64,000 bases of DNA. It comes from Psychroserpens sp. Hel_I_66. Lineage in GTDB: Bacteria; Bacteroidota; Bacteroidia; Flavobacteriales; Flavobacteriaceae. Made by a program: the position numbers and the translations under genes. Where the stretch lies: assembly GCF_000799465.1 (NCBI RefSeq), contig NZ_JUGU01000001.1, positions 1,612,001-1,676,000 on the forward strand, given 5' to 3'. The notes under the pieces were generated by a model. It made no database searches and was not told where the DNA came from. It worked only from the letters and a program-made list of their open reading frames with translations. Of the stretch, positions 8,513-15,921 are shown one piece after another; the stretch's first letter is position 1; each line of letters opens with the position of its first letter.

Positions 8513-8610
8513 AAAAACAAAAAACCTCTCTAGGGACATAGAAAGGCTTTTATTGTGGGATTTACTATTATGCTTAAAGGAAATAAGGCTAGTTAAAAAC
8601 ATATTTCAAT
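8513..8610 (-). ncRNA. Putative small RNA, unit 2 of 3
   Basis: Minus-strand unit downstream of the element at 8617-8645. Ends in a 13-bp hairpin (8520-8532/8539-8551) containing two G-U pairs that form only in minus-strand RNA, followed by a U-rich tail. A bulged hairpin (ACTA/TAGT and TTAT/ATAA) may lie near its 5' end. A 32-codon frame (8504-8602) reads through the terminator and is not credible. Predicted length about 90-95 nt. Confidence 0.48.
8520..8551 (-). terminator. Terminator of putative small RNA unit 2
   Basis: Minus-strand RNA pairs the arms at 8539-8551 and 8520-8532 over 13 bp with loop 8533-8538. Two pairs are G-U wobbles and would be A-C mismatches on the plus strand, so the structure is direction-specific. 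U-rich sequence follows. Confidence 0.65.
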
Positions 8611-8616
8611 TAGTAC

Positions 8617-8645
8617 TAAGACACAACATTTATTTAAGGGTCACA
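8617..8645 (-). promoter_or_regulatory. Bipartite element TGTGAC-N16-TGTCTTA, copy 2
   Basis: Minus strand TGTGAC (8645-8640), 16 nt, TGTCTTA (8623-8617); 145 bp from copy 1. Confidence 0.5.
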
Positions 8646-8655
8646 CTTTAAGGCT

Positions 8656-8757
8656 TTTAAGAAGAAAACCCTCCAATGGAGGGTTTTCAAAAATTAGCTA
8701 TTAATTATTAAAAGGTCCAGATATTAAGTTAAGCGCTATATCTGGAAATAATAATTC
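8656..8757 (-). ncRNA. Putative small RNA, unit 3 of 3
   Basis: Minus-strand unit downstream of the element at 8764-8792. Contains a perfect 9-bp hairpin (8716-8724/8738-8746, loop 13 nt) and ends in a GC-rich hairpin (8664-8675/8677-8688) with a T-rich tail. Longest ATG frame near the start is 7 codons. Predicted length about 95-100 nt, the same as the other two units. Confidence 0.5.
8664..8688. terminator. Terminator of putative small RNA unit 3
   Basis: GAAAACCCTCCA (8664-8675) and TGGAGGGTTTTC (8677-8688) are perfect reverse complements separated by one base, giving in practice about 10 bp with a 5-nt loop. Works structurally on either strand; a T-rich tail on the minus strand favours leftward use. 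Confidence 0.7.
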
Positions 8758-8763
8758 ATATAT

Positions 8764-8792
8764 TAAGACACACGATTTTACGATAGGTCACA
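8764..8792 (-). promoter_or_regulatory. Bipartite element TGTGAC-N16-TGTCTTA, copy 3
   Basis: Minus strand TGTGAC (8792-8787), 16 nt, TGTCTTA (8770-8764); 147 bp from copy 2. Flanking bases are closest to copy 1. Confidence 0.5.
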
Positions 8793-8905
8793 TCTTTTAA
8801 TCTTTTTTTTTAATTATTAAACAACCAGTAAATCAAATAGGTTGAATTTATTTTTTTTCGACTTAGAACCTTTCAAATTAAATAGAGAAAATTTATTAAT
8901 ACATT

Positions 8906-8913
8906 TATCTTTG
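8906..8913 (+). promoter_or_regulatory. Putative -7 element of dapD promoter
   Basis: TATCTTTG matches TAnnTTTG, 25 bp before the dapD ATG. -33 TTG not evident. Confidence 0.5.
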
Positions 8914-8938
8914 TCTTATTAGTAAGTAAAACATAATT

Positions 8939-9754
8939 ATGAAACAATTACAGCAAAATATTGAAGACGCCTGGAACGATAGGTCATTATTAACAAACCA
9001 AGTTACTATTGATAGCATTAGGAGTGTCATAGATTTATTAGACGAAGGCACTTTGAGAGTAGCAGAACCTACCAATGATGGTTGGCAAGTTAACGAATGG
9101 GTAAAAAAGGCAGTTGTGCTGTACTTCCCGATTCAAAAAATGGAAACTCTTGAAGCAGGCATTTTTGAGTATCATGATAAAATCCCCTTAAAAAGAGATT
9201 ATCAAAAAAGAGGTATTAGAGTAGTGCCTAATGCTGTGGCACGTCATGGCGCCTATATTTCTTCTGGTACTATTTTAATGCCTAGTTATGTAAATATTGG
9301 AGCTTATGTTGATGAAGGCACTATGGTAGATACTTGGGCTACAGTTGGTAGTTGTGCTCAAATAGGTAAAAATGTACATCTCTCTGGAGGTGTTGGGATT
9401 GGTGGTGTTTTAGAGCCATTACAAGCATCTCCCGTAATCATAGAAGAGGGTGCGTTTATAGGTTCACGTTGCATTGTGGTAGAAGGTGTACATGTAGAAA
9501 AAGAAGCTGTCTTGGGAGCTAATGTGGTTTTAACAATGAGTACGAAAATTATTGACGTTACTGGCGACGAACCTGTAGAGATGAAAGGTCGAGTTCCTGC
9601 ACGCTCTGTAGTTATTCCTGGTAGTTATACTAAAAAATTCGCAGCTGGAGAGTATCAAGTTCCATGTGCATTGATTATTGGCAAGCGAAAAGAAAGCACC
9701 AACAAAAAGACGTCTCTTAATGATGCTTTGCGCGAGTATGATGTTGCGGTTTAA
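8939..9754 (+). CDS. dapD: 2,3,4,5-tetrahydropyridine-2,6-dicarboxylate N-succinyltransferase
   Basis: 271 aa, normal length. Transfers succinyl from succinyl-CoA to tetrahydrodipicolinate in the lysine/meso-diaminopimelate pathway. After an N-terminal alpha domain (about 1-85), a left-handed beta-helix of hexapeptide repeats follows: YVNIGAYVDEGTMVDTWATVG, HLSGGVGIGGVLEP, then the conserved VIIEEGAFIGSRC. The C-terminal ARSVVIPGSY and PCALIIGKR segments are diagnostic. Probably single-gene transcription from the TATCTTTG element upstream. Confidence 0.96.
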   Translation: MKQLQQNIEDAWNDRSLLTNQVTIDSIRSVIDLLDEGTLRVAEPTNDGWQVNEWVKKAVVLYFPIQKMETLEAGIFEYHDKIPLKRDYQKRGIRVVPNAVARHGAYISSGTILMPSYVNIGAYVDEGTMVDTWATVGSCAQIGKNVHLSGGVGIGGVLEPLQASPVIIEEGAFIGSRCIVVEGVHVEKEAVLGANVVLTMSTKIIDVTGDEPVEMKGRVPARSVVIPGSYTKKFAAGEYQVPCALIIGKRKESTNKKTSLNDALREYDVAV

Positions 9755-9794
9755 ATATGCTGTGATCTTATAAATAACAAATATCTTTTAGGGT

Positions 9795-10853
9795 TTGAAA
9801 ATTCTCATTATCCAACAGAAAATGATCGGTGACGTCCTCACCACAAGCATTCTTTTTGAAGTTTTGAAAGCAGAACATCCAGATGCTGAGCTTCATTATG
9901 TGATCAATTCACATACGTTTCCTGTGGTTGAGAATAATCCTTTTATTGATAAATTTTCATTTGTTACTCCAGAAATCGAACAAAGCAAAACTAAATTTCT
10001 TTCATTTCTAAAATCCATAAAAAATGAAAAATATGATGCTGTAATAGATGTCTACTCTAAATTTTCAAGCAACTTAATGACCAAATTTTCAGGAGCAAAA
10101 ATTAAGATCTCTAAGAAAAAATGGTACACTTCGCATTATTACACACACGTTTTTAAGGAAGCTAAAACGCCTAAAACCAATGCTGGATTGGCGATTGAAA
10201 ATAGATTACAATTGCTACAACCGCTTTGCGATAATATTCCGAAGAAAATCAAACCCAAAGTATATTTGACTCCTCAAGAGATTGAAAACTCTAAACAGTT
10301 TCTCATTGACTCTAACATAAATCTATCAAAGCCACTTTTTATGATTAGCGTTCTGGGAAGTGGAGACAATAAAACCTACCCTTTACCTCACATGGCAGAT
10401 TTGATTGATCTTATAGTGAATGAAACCAACGGACAAATTTTATTCAATTATATCCCGAAGCAAATCCATGAGGCTAAGACCGTCTATAACTTTTGCAAAT
10501 CAGAAACAAAAAAGCATATTCATTTTGATGTCTTCGGAAAAGATTTACGAAACTTCCTATCCATTACCCATCATTGTACTGCCTTAATTGGAAACGAGGG
10601 TGGTGCAGTTAATATGGCAAAAGCTTTAAACATTCCAACATTTACGGTATTTTCTCCATGGATCTTAAAAGAAGCCTGGAACATGTTTGAAAACGAGACC
10701 ACTAATATTTCAATTCATTTAAAAGATGTCAAACCCGAGCTTTATAAAGACAAATCTATAAAAGAAATGAAAGGAGAGGTATTCAATCTGTATAAAGAAT
10801 TCCCTCCCGAGTTGATATTTCCGAAGTTAAAAGAGTTCTTAAAACAGTTTTAA
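9795..10853 (+). CDS. Glycosyltransferase family 9 (heptosyltransferase-like)
   Basis: 352 aa, GT-B fold. The TTG start at 9795 is chosen because the family's first strand and glycine loop (KILIIQQKMIGDVL) begins directly after it. C-terminal donor-binding features are VLGSGDNKTYPL and LIGNEGGAVNMAKAL. Family members add heptose or related sugars to lipid A-Kdo in the LPS inner core on the cytoplasmic face of the inner membrane. The sugar here is not certain. Opens the surface glycan locus; its stop codon overlaps that of the convergent GT2 gene by 4 bp. Confidence 0.9.
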   Translation: MKILIIQQKMIGDVLTTSILFEVLKAEHPDAELHYVINSHTFPVVENNPFIDKFSFVTPEIEQSKTKFLSFLKSIKNEKYDAVIDVYSKFSSNLMTKFSGAKIKISKKKWYTSHYYTHVFKEAKTPKTNAGLAIENRLQLLQPLCDNIPKKIKPKVYLTPQEIENSKQFLIDSNINLSKPLFMISVLGSGDNKTYPLPHMADLIDLIVNETNGQILFNYIPKQIHEAKTVYNFCKSETKKHIHFDVFGKDLRNFLSITHHCTALIGNEGGAVNMAKALNIPTFTVFSPWILKEAWNMFENETTNISIHLKDVKPELYKDKSIKEMKGEVFNLYKEFPPELIFPKLKEFLKQF

Positions 10854-11671
10854 GGTTTAGCAATCCCAAATGGCGTTCGGGTCAATTTATCTTGCTTTGT
10901 AGTCGCTCTAATTTTTAGATTTTTTTCGATCATTTCTGGTTTCACGTAACCTCTTTCGTGATCTAAATGCAAACAAATAGCGCTATAACGCACTTGTTTT
11001 GCTTTGAGTCCTGCATTAAATAACCGTTCTCCCAACTCTCGATCTTCACCTCCATATTGCATGCGCTCGTCGTAACCATTTGCGAGAATGATATCATTTT
11101 TATAACCAGAAGCATTGTGACCATTCCAGGTAGCAGTTGTTGGCGTGAATTTGTTTAGTATTTTTTGCTTTAATCCTGTTGCGGTGATTTTATTGTTTTT
11201 AAACGAAGAATTGAGTCCCTGGGATTTTAACCAATCTATCTCAAAACAGCGTTGTGTTTTTATATCTTCTTCGGAAATGAGCTCACTTATATCTATCGGT
11301 AATTTAAAATAACCACCAGATAAAAAATGACCTACTTCTCTATTGTTGATATGAACTTGTAAAAAATCTGCTCTGGCAATACAGTCGCCATCGGTATACA
11401 CCAAATAATTTCCTTTTGCTGCAACTGTTGCTTTATTGAGAATGATTGTCTTTTGAAACCCATCATCTTTATGCCAAATGTGTTGAATTGGATAACTCAG
11501 TTCTGTTTTCATTGTATCGATCAATTCCTTGGTTTCTGGTCCTGAGCCATCATCTGCTATAACTACTTCAAAATCCCTGAAGGTTTGTACTTCAAAACTC
11601 CACAAGACTTTTTGCAACCAAAGCGGACTATTATAAGTACTTATAATTACAGATGTATCTATACTTTTCAT
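10850..11671 (-). CDS. GT2 glycosyltransferase with galactosyltransferase-type C-terminal domain
   Basis: 273 aa, GT-A fold, no membrane segment. Begins VIISTYNSPLWL, donor-binding ADDGS, metal-binding DGD at 94-96, and GGEDRELGERLF near residue 220, which is the Glyco_transf_7C acceptor-side motif. It is a paralogue of the GT at 14147-14950: motifs fall at identical positions. It likely adds a sugar to the LPS core or O-unit; donor unknown. Faces the GT9 gene tail to tail, with stop codons overlapping, and probably starts from a TATTTTTG element 5 bp upstream of the ATG. Confidence 0.9.
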   Translation of the reverse strand: MKSIDTSVIISTYNSPLWLQKVLWSFEVQTFRDFEVVIADDGSGPETKELIDTMKTELSYPIQHIWHKDDGFQKTIILNKATVAAKGNYLVYTDGDCIARADFLQVHINNREVGHFLSGGYFKLPIDISELISEEDIKTQRCFEIDWLKSQGLNSSFKNNKITATGLKQKILNKFTPTTATWNGHNASGYKNDIILANGYDERMQYGGEDRELGERLFNAGLKAKQVRYSAICLHLDHERGYVKPEMIEKNLKIRATTKQDKLTRTPFGIAKP

Positions 11672-11676
11672 TGGTT

Positions 11677-11684
11677 CAAAAATA
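11677..11684 (-). promoter_or_regulatory. Putative -7 element of the GT2 gene
   Basis: Minus strand TATTTTTG (TAnnTTTG), only 5 bp before the ATG at 11671, which would give a leaderless or nearly leaderless transcript. Confidence 0.4.
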
Positions 11685-11721
11685 GTTATTTTTACGCAGT
11701 ATAAACATTCTAAATTTCAAC

Positions 11722-12492
11722 TTGAAAACCAATAATGGCATATCGGCTTTGATGATCACCTACAATGAAATAAAACACATTGAAGAGGTGGTAAGCAATT
11801 TATCTTTTGCCAATGAGATTATCATTATAGATTCTTACAGTACCGATGGCACTTTTGAAGTACTATCTAGAATGGATAATGTAAAAGTCATGTTACGTAA
11901 ATTTAAAAATTTTGCAGACCAACGTAATTTCGCGATTCAACAAGCCAATTATGATTGGATTTTCTTTATAGATGCAGATGAGCGTTTAACTCCAGAATTG
12001 CAGAATGAGATTTTACAAACCGTTAATCAACCTAAAGGGATTGAAGCGTTCAAATTTCCGAGGAAATTTATTTTTAATGATAAGCCAATGCGCTTTAGCG
12101 GGTTGCAAACAGACCAAGTTTTTAGGCTCTTTAAAAATGGAATTACAAAATATCGTGAAAACAAATTAGTACATGAATTATTAGATTTTAATGGTGACTT
12201 CAAAACTTTGAAAAATCACATGTTACACTATTCATATAGCGATTATAAATCCTACAAGCTAAAAACAGAACATTACGGATTTTTAAAAGCTCAAGAATTA
12301 CTACAAAAAGGCATTCGACCAAATTGGTTTCATTTCTATATCAAACCAGCTTACAAATTTATAGCAAATTACATTTTTAGGCTAGGTTTTTTAGATGGAA
12401 AAGAAGGTTATACTATTTGTACTCTTAATGCATATGGTGTTTTTTACAGATACAAAGCGCTTGAAAAATTACTTGTTACGACGCCAAAATAA
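11722..12492 (+). CDS. GT2 glycosyltransferase, WaaE/KdtX-like
   Basis: 256 aa. The TTG start at 11722 gives MKTNNGISALMITYNE; the next ATG (11752) would cut into the first conserved strand. Features are NEIIIIDSYSTDGT, FADQRNFA and FIDADERLTPEL (DAD at 84-86), the pattern of the LPS core beta-1,4-glucosyltransferase WaaE group. The C-terminal KPAYKFIANYIFRLGFLDG may attach to the membrane surface. Acts on LPS core assembly by family analogy. Its 3' end overlaps the convergent kinase gene by 24 bp. Confidence 0.9.
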   Translation: MKTNNGISALMITYNEIKHIEEVVSNLSFANEIIIIDSYSTDGTFEVLSRMDNVKVMLRKFKNFADQRNFAIQQANYDWIFFIDADERLTPELQNEILQTVNQPKGIEAFKFPRKFIFNDKPMRFSGLQTDQVFRLFKNGITKYRENKLVHELLDFNGDFKTLKNHMLHYSYSDYKSYKLKTEHYGFLKAQELLQKGIRPNWFHFYIKPAYKFIANYIFRLGFLDGKEGYTICTLNAYGVFYRYKALEKLLVTTPK

Positions 12493-13239
12493 AATCTTAC
12501 TTTTAAGACGTTTTTTTCTATGGTAGCGGTTTTGAAATGCTTCGGTATATCTCCACATCAAATTAAACACTTCGCTGTATTCACTTCCTGAAATTTTCGC
12601 GTATTCATCGCTCATAATTTCTACCATAAACTTGTGGATAGTGAGTTTTGAAAAATTCTTAATCCGCGTTTCAAAATCTAAAGGTTTGAATTCCATTCGG
12701 TTTAAATCTACTAGATAGAATTCATAGTTTTCTCCTAGCTTTTTAATCAATGTATTTCCTGGAGAGTGATCTAAAAAATGAACGTTTTTTTGATGTAACT
12801 TAAAAGTAAATCTTGTAAACGCTCTTAAAATTTCTTCATGATTAGGGTAATTAAAATCTGTTGTCAATTTCCTATACGTCAAATCACAATCTAATTGTTC
12901 AGTTATATAAAAACTTTTTTTAAACAAAAAAGGTGTTTTGAACTCATAATAAGCTACAGGTTGTGGTGTCCCTATATCTAAACTTTGTAACCAATTTCCA
13001 TACTCATAAGAACGTTGTGCTTTACTTTTTCTAAAAAATCGATAAGCTAATTGATTGATAAGATTTGGAATTCGGAATGACTTTACATTAAGCGTTTTCT
13101 CATCGAGTTGAAATAATTTTAAAGAATTTCGGTCTTGGTTACCAAAATTTTTTCCTTTGATATCATAATGAATAATGATATCATCCAGAAAAGTTTCGTT
13201 TTGCTTAAAATTATCGTGTACGACTTTATGCTGAATCAT
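12469..13239 (-). CDS. LPS core (Kdo/WaaP-type) kinase-like protein
   Basis: 256 aa with a protein-kinase-like fold. The catalytic loop HFLDHSPGN (His154, Asp157, Asn162) and metal-binding VDLNRM (Asp178) match lipopolysaccharide kinase family PF06293 (KdkA/WaaP/InaA). Such enzymes phosphorylate Kdo or heptose of the inner core. Sits at the downstream end of a four-gene minus-strand run with fucosyl- and glycosyltransferases, 32 bp after the fucosyltransferase. Overlaps the WaaE-like gene tail to tail. Confidence 0.85.
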   Translation of the reverse strand: MIQHKVVHDNFKQNETFLDDIIIHYDIKGKNFGNQDRNSLKLFQLDEKTLNVKSFRIPNLINQLAYRFFRKSKAQRSYEYGNWLQSLDIGTPQPVAYYEFKTPFLFKKSFYITEQLDCDLTYRKLTTDFNYPNHEEILRAFTRFTFKLHQKNVHFLDHSPGNTLIKKLGENYEFYLVDLNRMEFKPLDFETRIKNFSKLTIHKFMVEIMSDEYAKISGSEYSEVFNLMWRYTEAFQNRYHRKKRLKSKILFWRRNK

Positions 13240-13271
13240 AAATTGTTTTTCAATACTTTTTTATTAATTTT

Positions 13272-14150
13272 CTAAAGTCTTATCCAACGTTTTGATACCA
13301 GATCTTTTACATCATTTTCAGAATTCAAAAACCAAGGTTTTGGCGCTACTACAATATTACCTTCTTTATTGCTCAACCAAACTGCCCACCATGAAAAACT
13401 ACTCGCAGACATAACAAAATGTTCACAAGAAGACATTAATTGCAGGTCTTCTTTAAATTTAATTTTATTGGTTTTATAATCAACAATTGTAAAATCTTGT
13501 TCAAATTTCACATTTTTCAGACACCACTCTGGATCGTCAGAAAACACGAAAAAATGAGGTTTCTCTGTATGTTCATTTATATAATTTGCTGCGCTCGTGA
13601 AGTAATCTAAACTTCCGCTATTAAAAACTGGATTATCTACATAATCGCCACGTCGCATATGAACACAAACTGCGTTTTCAGATTTAATTTTGTCAAATAT
13701 GTCTTGAGCTTGAGGAGACAGTATGTCTTTGAACTGAAAATCTTTCCGAAGTAAATCTTCTGCACTCTTAAAATATTTTTCGCTCTGCCAATACCCAGAA
13801 TATAGAAAATTATCTTTTGGGTTTTCTACAATCCAATCTTCAACCGTAAATGTTTTTTCTCTGTACTTTTTTATACCTAACAGTTTGATGCCTTTTATAA
13901 ACTGAGAGACAAAATTGAGTCCCAGCTTATCTAGTTTGATCAATAGATCGGGCTGGATTAAGAATATGGGCTCCAAATTAAAAATATCTAATTGATAGTC
14001 ACGATTGGTCACCATTTGGCTTTTATATGTTTTCAATAAACTAGTGAGATCGAGCTTTAGCGATGTCCCTAGATCATTTGCAATACGCCTGCCCATTGCA
14101 TATTGAAACATCTGGTTTCCCAATCCTCCGCGTAATCTAACTATGATCAT
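13272..14150 (-). CDS. Alpha-1,2-fucosyltransferase (GT11)
   Basis: 292 aa, full length for GT11. RLRGGLGNQMFQYAMGR at the N-terminus and HMRRGDY (164-170) are the diagnostic GT11 motifs for GDP-fucose use, with the C-terminal MSASSFSWWAVWL block also conserved. Transfers fucose from GDP-L-fucose in alpha-1,2 linkage to a glycan acceptor, here probably O-antigen or LPS core. Start codon overlaps the stop of the upstream GT2 by 4 bp, indicating translational coupling. No GDP-fucose synthesis genes are in the window. Confidence 0.93.
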   Translation of the reverse strand: MIIVRLRGGLGNQMFQYAMGRRIANDLGTSLKLDLTSLLKTYKSQMVTNRDYQLDIFNLEPIFLIQPDLLIKLDKLGLNFVSQFIKGIKLLGIKKYREKTFTVEDWIVENPKDNFLYSGYWQSEKYFKSAEDLLRKDFQFKDILSPQAQDIFDKIKSENAVCVHMRRGDYVDNPVFNSGSLDYFTSAANYINEHTEKPHFFVFSDDPEWCLKNVKFEQDFTIVDYKTNKIKFKEDLQLMSSCEHFVMSASSFSWWAVWLSNKEGNIVVAPKPWFLNSENDVKDLVSKRWIRL

Positions 14151-14950
14151 AATACTTTCAAATATTTATCAATTCCGTTTTCTGTCCACGATAACTTTTC
14201 GTTAATCGTTCTCAATTCAATATCATTATTGAGTTCTAATCTGCTTTTAGATTTTTCTATATGAAATATATGGTAAACAATGCCTCTATAACGCAATCGT
14301 CGTGATTTTAAACCGTTGTTATGAAAACGTAACGCCAATTCAGAATCCTCCCTTCCCCAGCCTTTAAAATCTTCGTTATAGCCATTTATAGCAACAAAAT
14401 CTGATTTAAAATACGAAGTATTACAACCTCTAAACTTTTTTGAAAATTGGTGATTTGCTTTGTAAAATTGACCCAAAAACGGACTATAAATAGCTCGTGT
14501 TCGTTTTTTTATACCTTCGGAAAATGGTCCAAATTGAATTTGCTGGTCTTTAAAAAGAGTGTCTAGATGCGCTTTTTGAATGTTTACCCGACTTCCGTAG
14601 AGATAGCAATTTTCCGAAGAAAACATCAAATGATCCTTCACGAAATTTGGGTGCATAATGCAATCGCCATCCACTTGTACAATATACTCTCCTTGCGCTC
14701 GAGCAATCGCTTTATTTAAAATAGTTGCTTTTGTAAACCCAACATCTTCATGCCAAATATGATGGATTGGAATTTTTATATCTTCGGAAATTTTAGTAAT
14801 CAAATTTTTGGTTTCTGCTGTAGAACCATCATCTGCAATAAGCACCTCGTCTGGTAAAACCGTCTGGTTTTTAAGGCTTTCTAAAACCAGACCTAAAGCT
14901 TCTGGCCAATTATAAGTTGAAATAATTAATGAGGATGACCGTTTTTTCAT
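14147..14950 (-). CDS. GT2 glycosyltransferase with galactosyltransferase-type C-terminal domain (paralogue)
   Basis: 267 aa. LIISTYNWPEAL, ADDGS, IHHIWHEDVGF, DGD at 94-96 and the C-terminal GWGREDSELALRF motif. Same architecture as the GT at 10850-11671, including a shared HIWH[EK]D block, so the two arose by duplication. Donor and acceptor unknown. Overlaps both neighbours by 4 bp in one operon. Confidence 0.9.
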   Translation of the reverse strand: MKKRSSSLIISTYNWPEALGLVLESLKNQTVLPDEVLIADDGSTAETKNLITKISEDIKIPIHHIWHEDVGFTKATILNKAIARAQGEYIVQVDGDCIMHPNFVKDHLMFSSENCYLYGSRVNIQKAHLDTLFKDQQIQFGPFSEGIKKRTRAIYSPFLGQFYKANHQFSKKFRGCNTSYFKSDFVAINGYNEDFKGWGREDSELALRFHNNGLKSRRLRYRGIVYHIFHIEKSKSRLELNNDIELRTINEKLSWTENGIDKYLKVL

Positions 14951-15852
14951 GACTCAAAATAAGATTCAAAATTTAGTTTACTTCGTTTAAAAATCTTCAA
15001 AAACTTAAACCATTGACCAAAATTCTTTTTTCTTAGAAAGGAGGTCGATAATTTTAATTCATCATTACTTTTTATGTAATCTTTAATGTCTCTTAAATTC
15101 TGGGTTGGAAAATGTCCTAACTCCTTCCATATCGTTGGGTCTAAATAAAAAACATCTTTGAGTGTGTGATAATTGGTGGCATTGGCTTTTTTCCATTTAT
15201 CGAAAAACCCAGTGTTGAGTTCTGCACTATGTCCCCAATTTTCAAATTTAAATTTCAACTCTTCTTCTGTTCTAGATAAACATTCATGAAGCAATATATT
15301 ATCGGTATAAATAACTCGTTCTTTAGTGTTACGAGCATTTTTATAGTTTGGGTAGTTGGTAGCAAGCATAACTTTGGTTGGTTGGTTAACATAAAGCAAA
15401 CCTTCATCCAAGTACTTATATATATTTATTAAAAAACCAGCAATTTGTACTGGATGCTTTTTAGGGTTTTCTAAAAAATGGTCGTGCTTTTTAAGGGTCT
15501 CTACAAACTTCTTGAAATCTATAAAAAACTCATCTGCATCAACTTGAATGAGCCAGTTGCCCATTCCCATTTTTTGGGATAACATATGACGTTCTCGAGT
15601 ATCGTTCTGTAATGTTGTTAATTCTGGAATATAAAAGTTATCTCTGTAAATAATAATTTTATTATCTACGTCTACCGTTTTTAACCAGTCGAAAAAACTA
15701 TCCTCTATTTCAAATCTATTACCTTTCCAAGTACGTTGATTTTCATCCATTGCTATAAAAATAGCATCAGCCTCGTTATAAACTGGAGGAATAGAAAGTT
15801 TCAACTTTTCATAATCATAAGATAATAAAAAACCAACTTGGATGTTTTTCAT
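14947..15852 (-). CDS. Predicted GT-A glycosyltransferase of unknown subfamily
   Basis: 301 aa; first gene of the 15852-to-12469 operon. VDADEFF at 104-110 looks like the DxD metal-binding loop of a GT-A fold, preceded by a Rossmann-like N-terminus with an IFIAMDENQRTWKG segment. It lacks the usual GT2 opening STYN. The RERHMLSQKMG stretch before the DxD resembles GT2-related transferases. Most likely a sugar transferase for the same surface glycan, by context. No close family recognised. Confidence 0.7.
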   Translation of the reverse strand: MKNIQVGFLLSYDYEKLKLSIPPVYNEADAIFIAMDENQRTWKGNRFEIEDSFFDWLKTVDVDNKIIIYRDNFYIPELTTLQNDTRERHMLSQKMGMGNWLIQVDADEFFIDFKKFVETLKKHDHFLENPKKHPVQIAGFLINIYKYLDEGLLYVNQPTKVMLATNYPNYKNARNTKERVIYTDNILLHECLSRTEEELKFKFENWGHSAELNTGFFDKWKKANATNYHTLKDVFYLDPTIWKELGHFPTQNLRDIKDYIKSNDELKLSTSFLRKKNFGQWFKFLKIFKRSKLNFESYFES

Positions 15853-15894
15853 GCATTAATTTTTTACAAATATATATTATGCCACATAAATATC

Positions 15895-15902
15895 TATTTT
15901 TG
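15895..15902 (+). promoter_or_regulatory. Putative -7 element of the GT2 gene at 15922
   Basis: TATTTTTG (TAnnTTTG type) ending 19 bp before the ATG, in the 69-bp divergent gap. Confidence 0.45.
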
Positions 15903-15921
15903 ACATCTAAAATGTAATAAA

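Noticed and set aside
8504..8602. 32-codon minus-strand ORF in small RNA unit 2
   Set aside because: Runs through the predicted terminator hairpin, has no counterpart in units 1 and 3, and has random-looking composition.
8330..8938. CRISPR array or tRNA cluster in the gene-free region
   Set aside because: There is no short direct repeat with regular spacers of 30-40 bp, and no cloverleaf; the periodicity is about 146 bp with promoter-like and terminator features.
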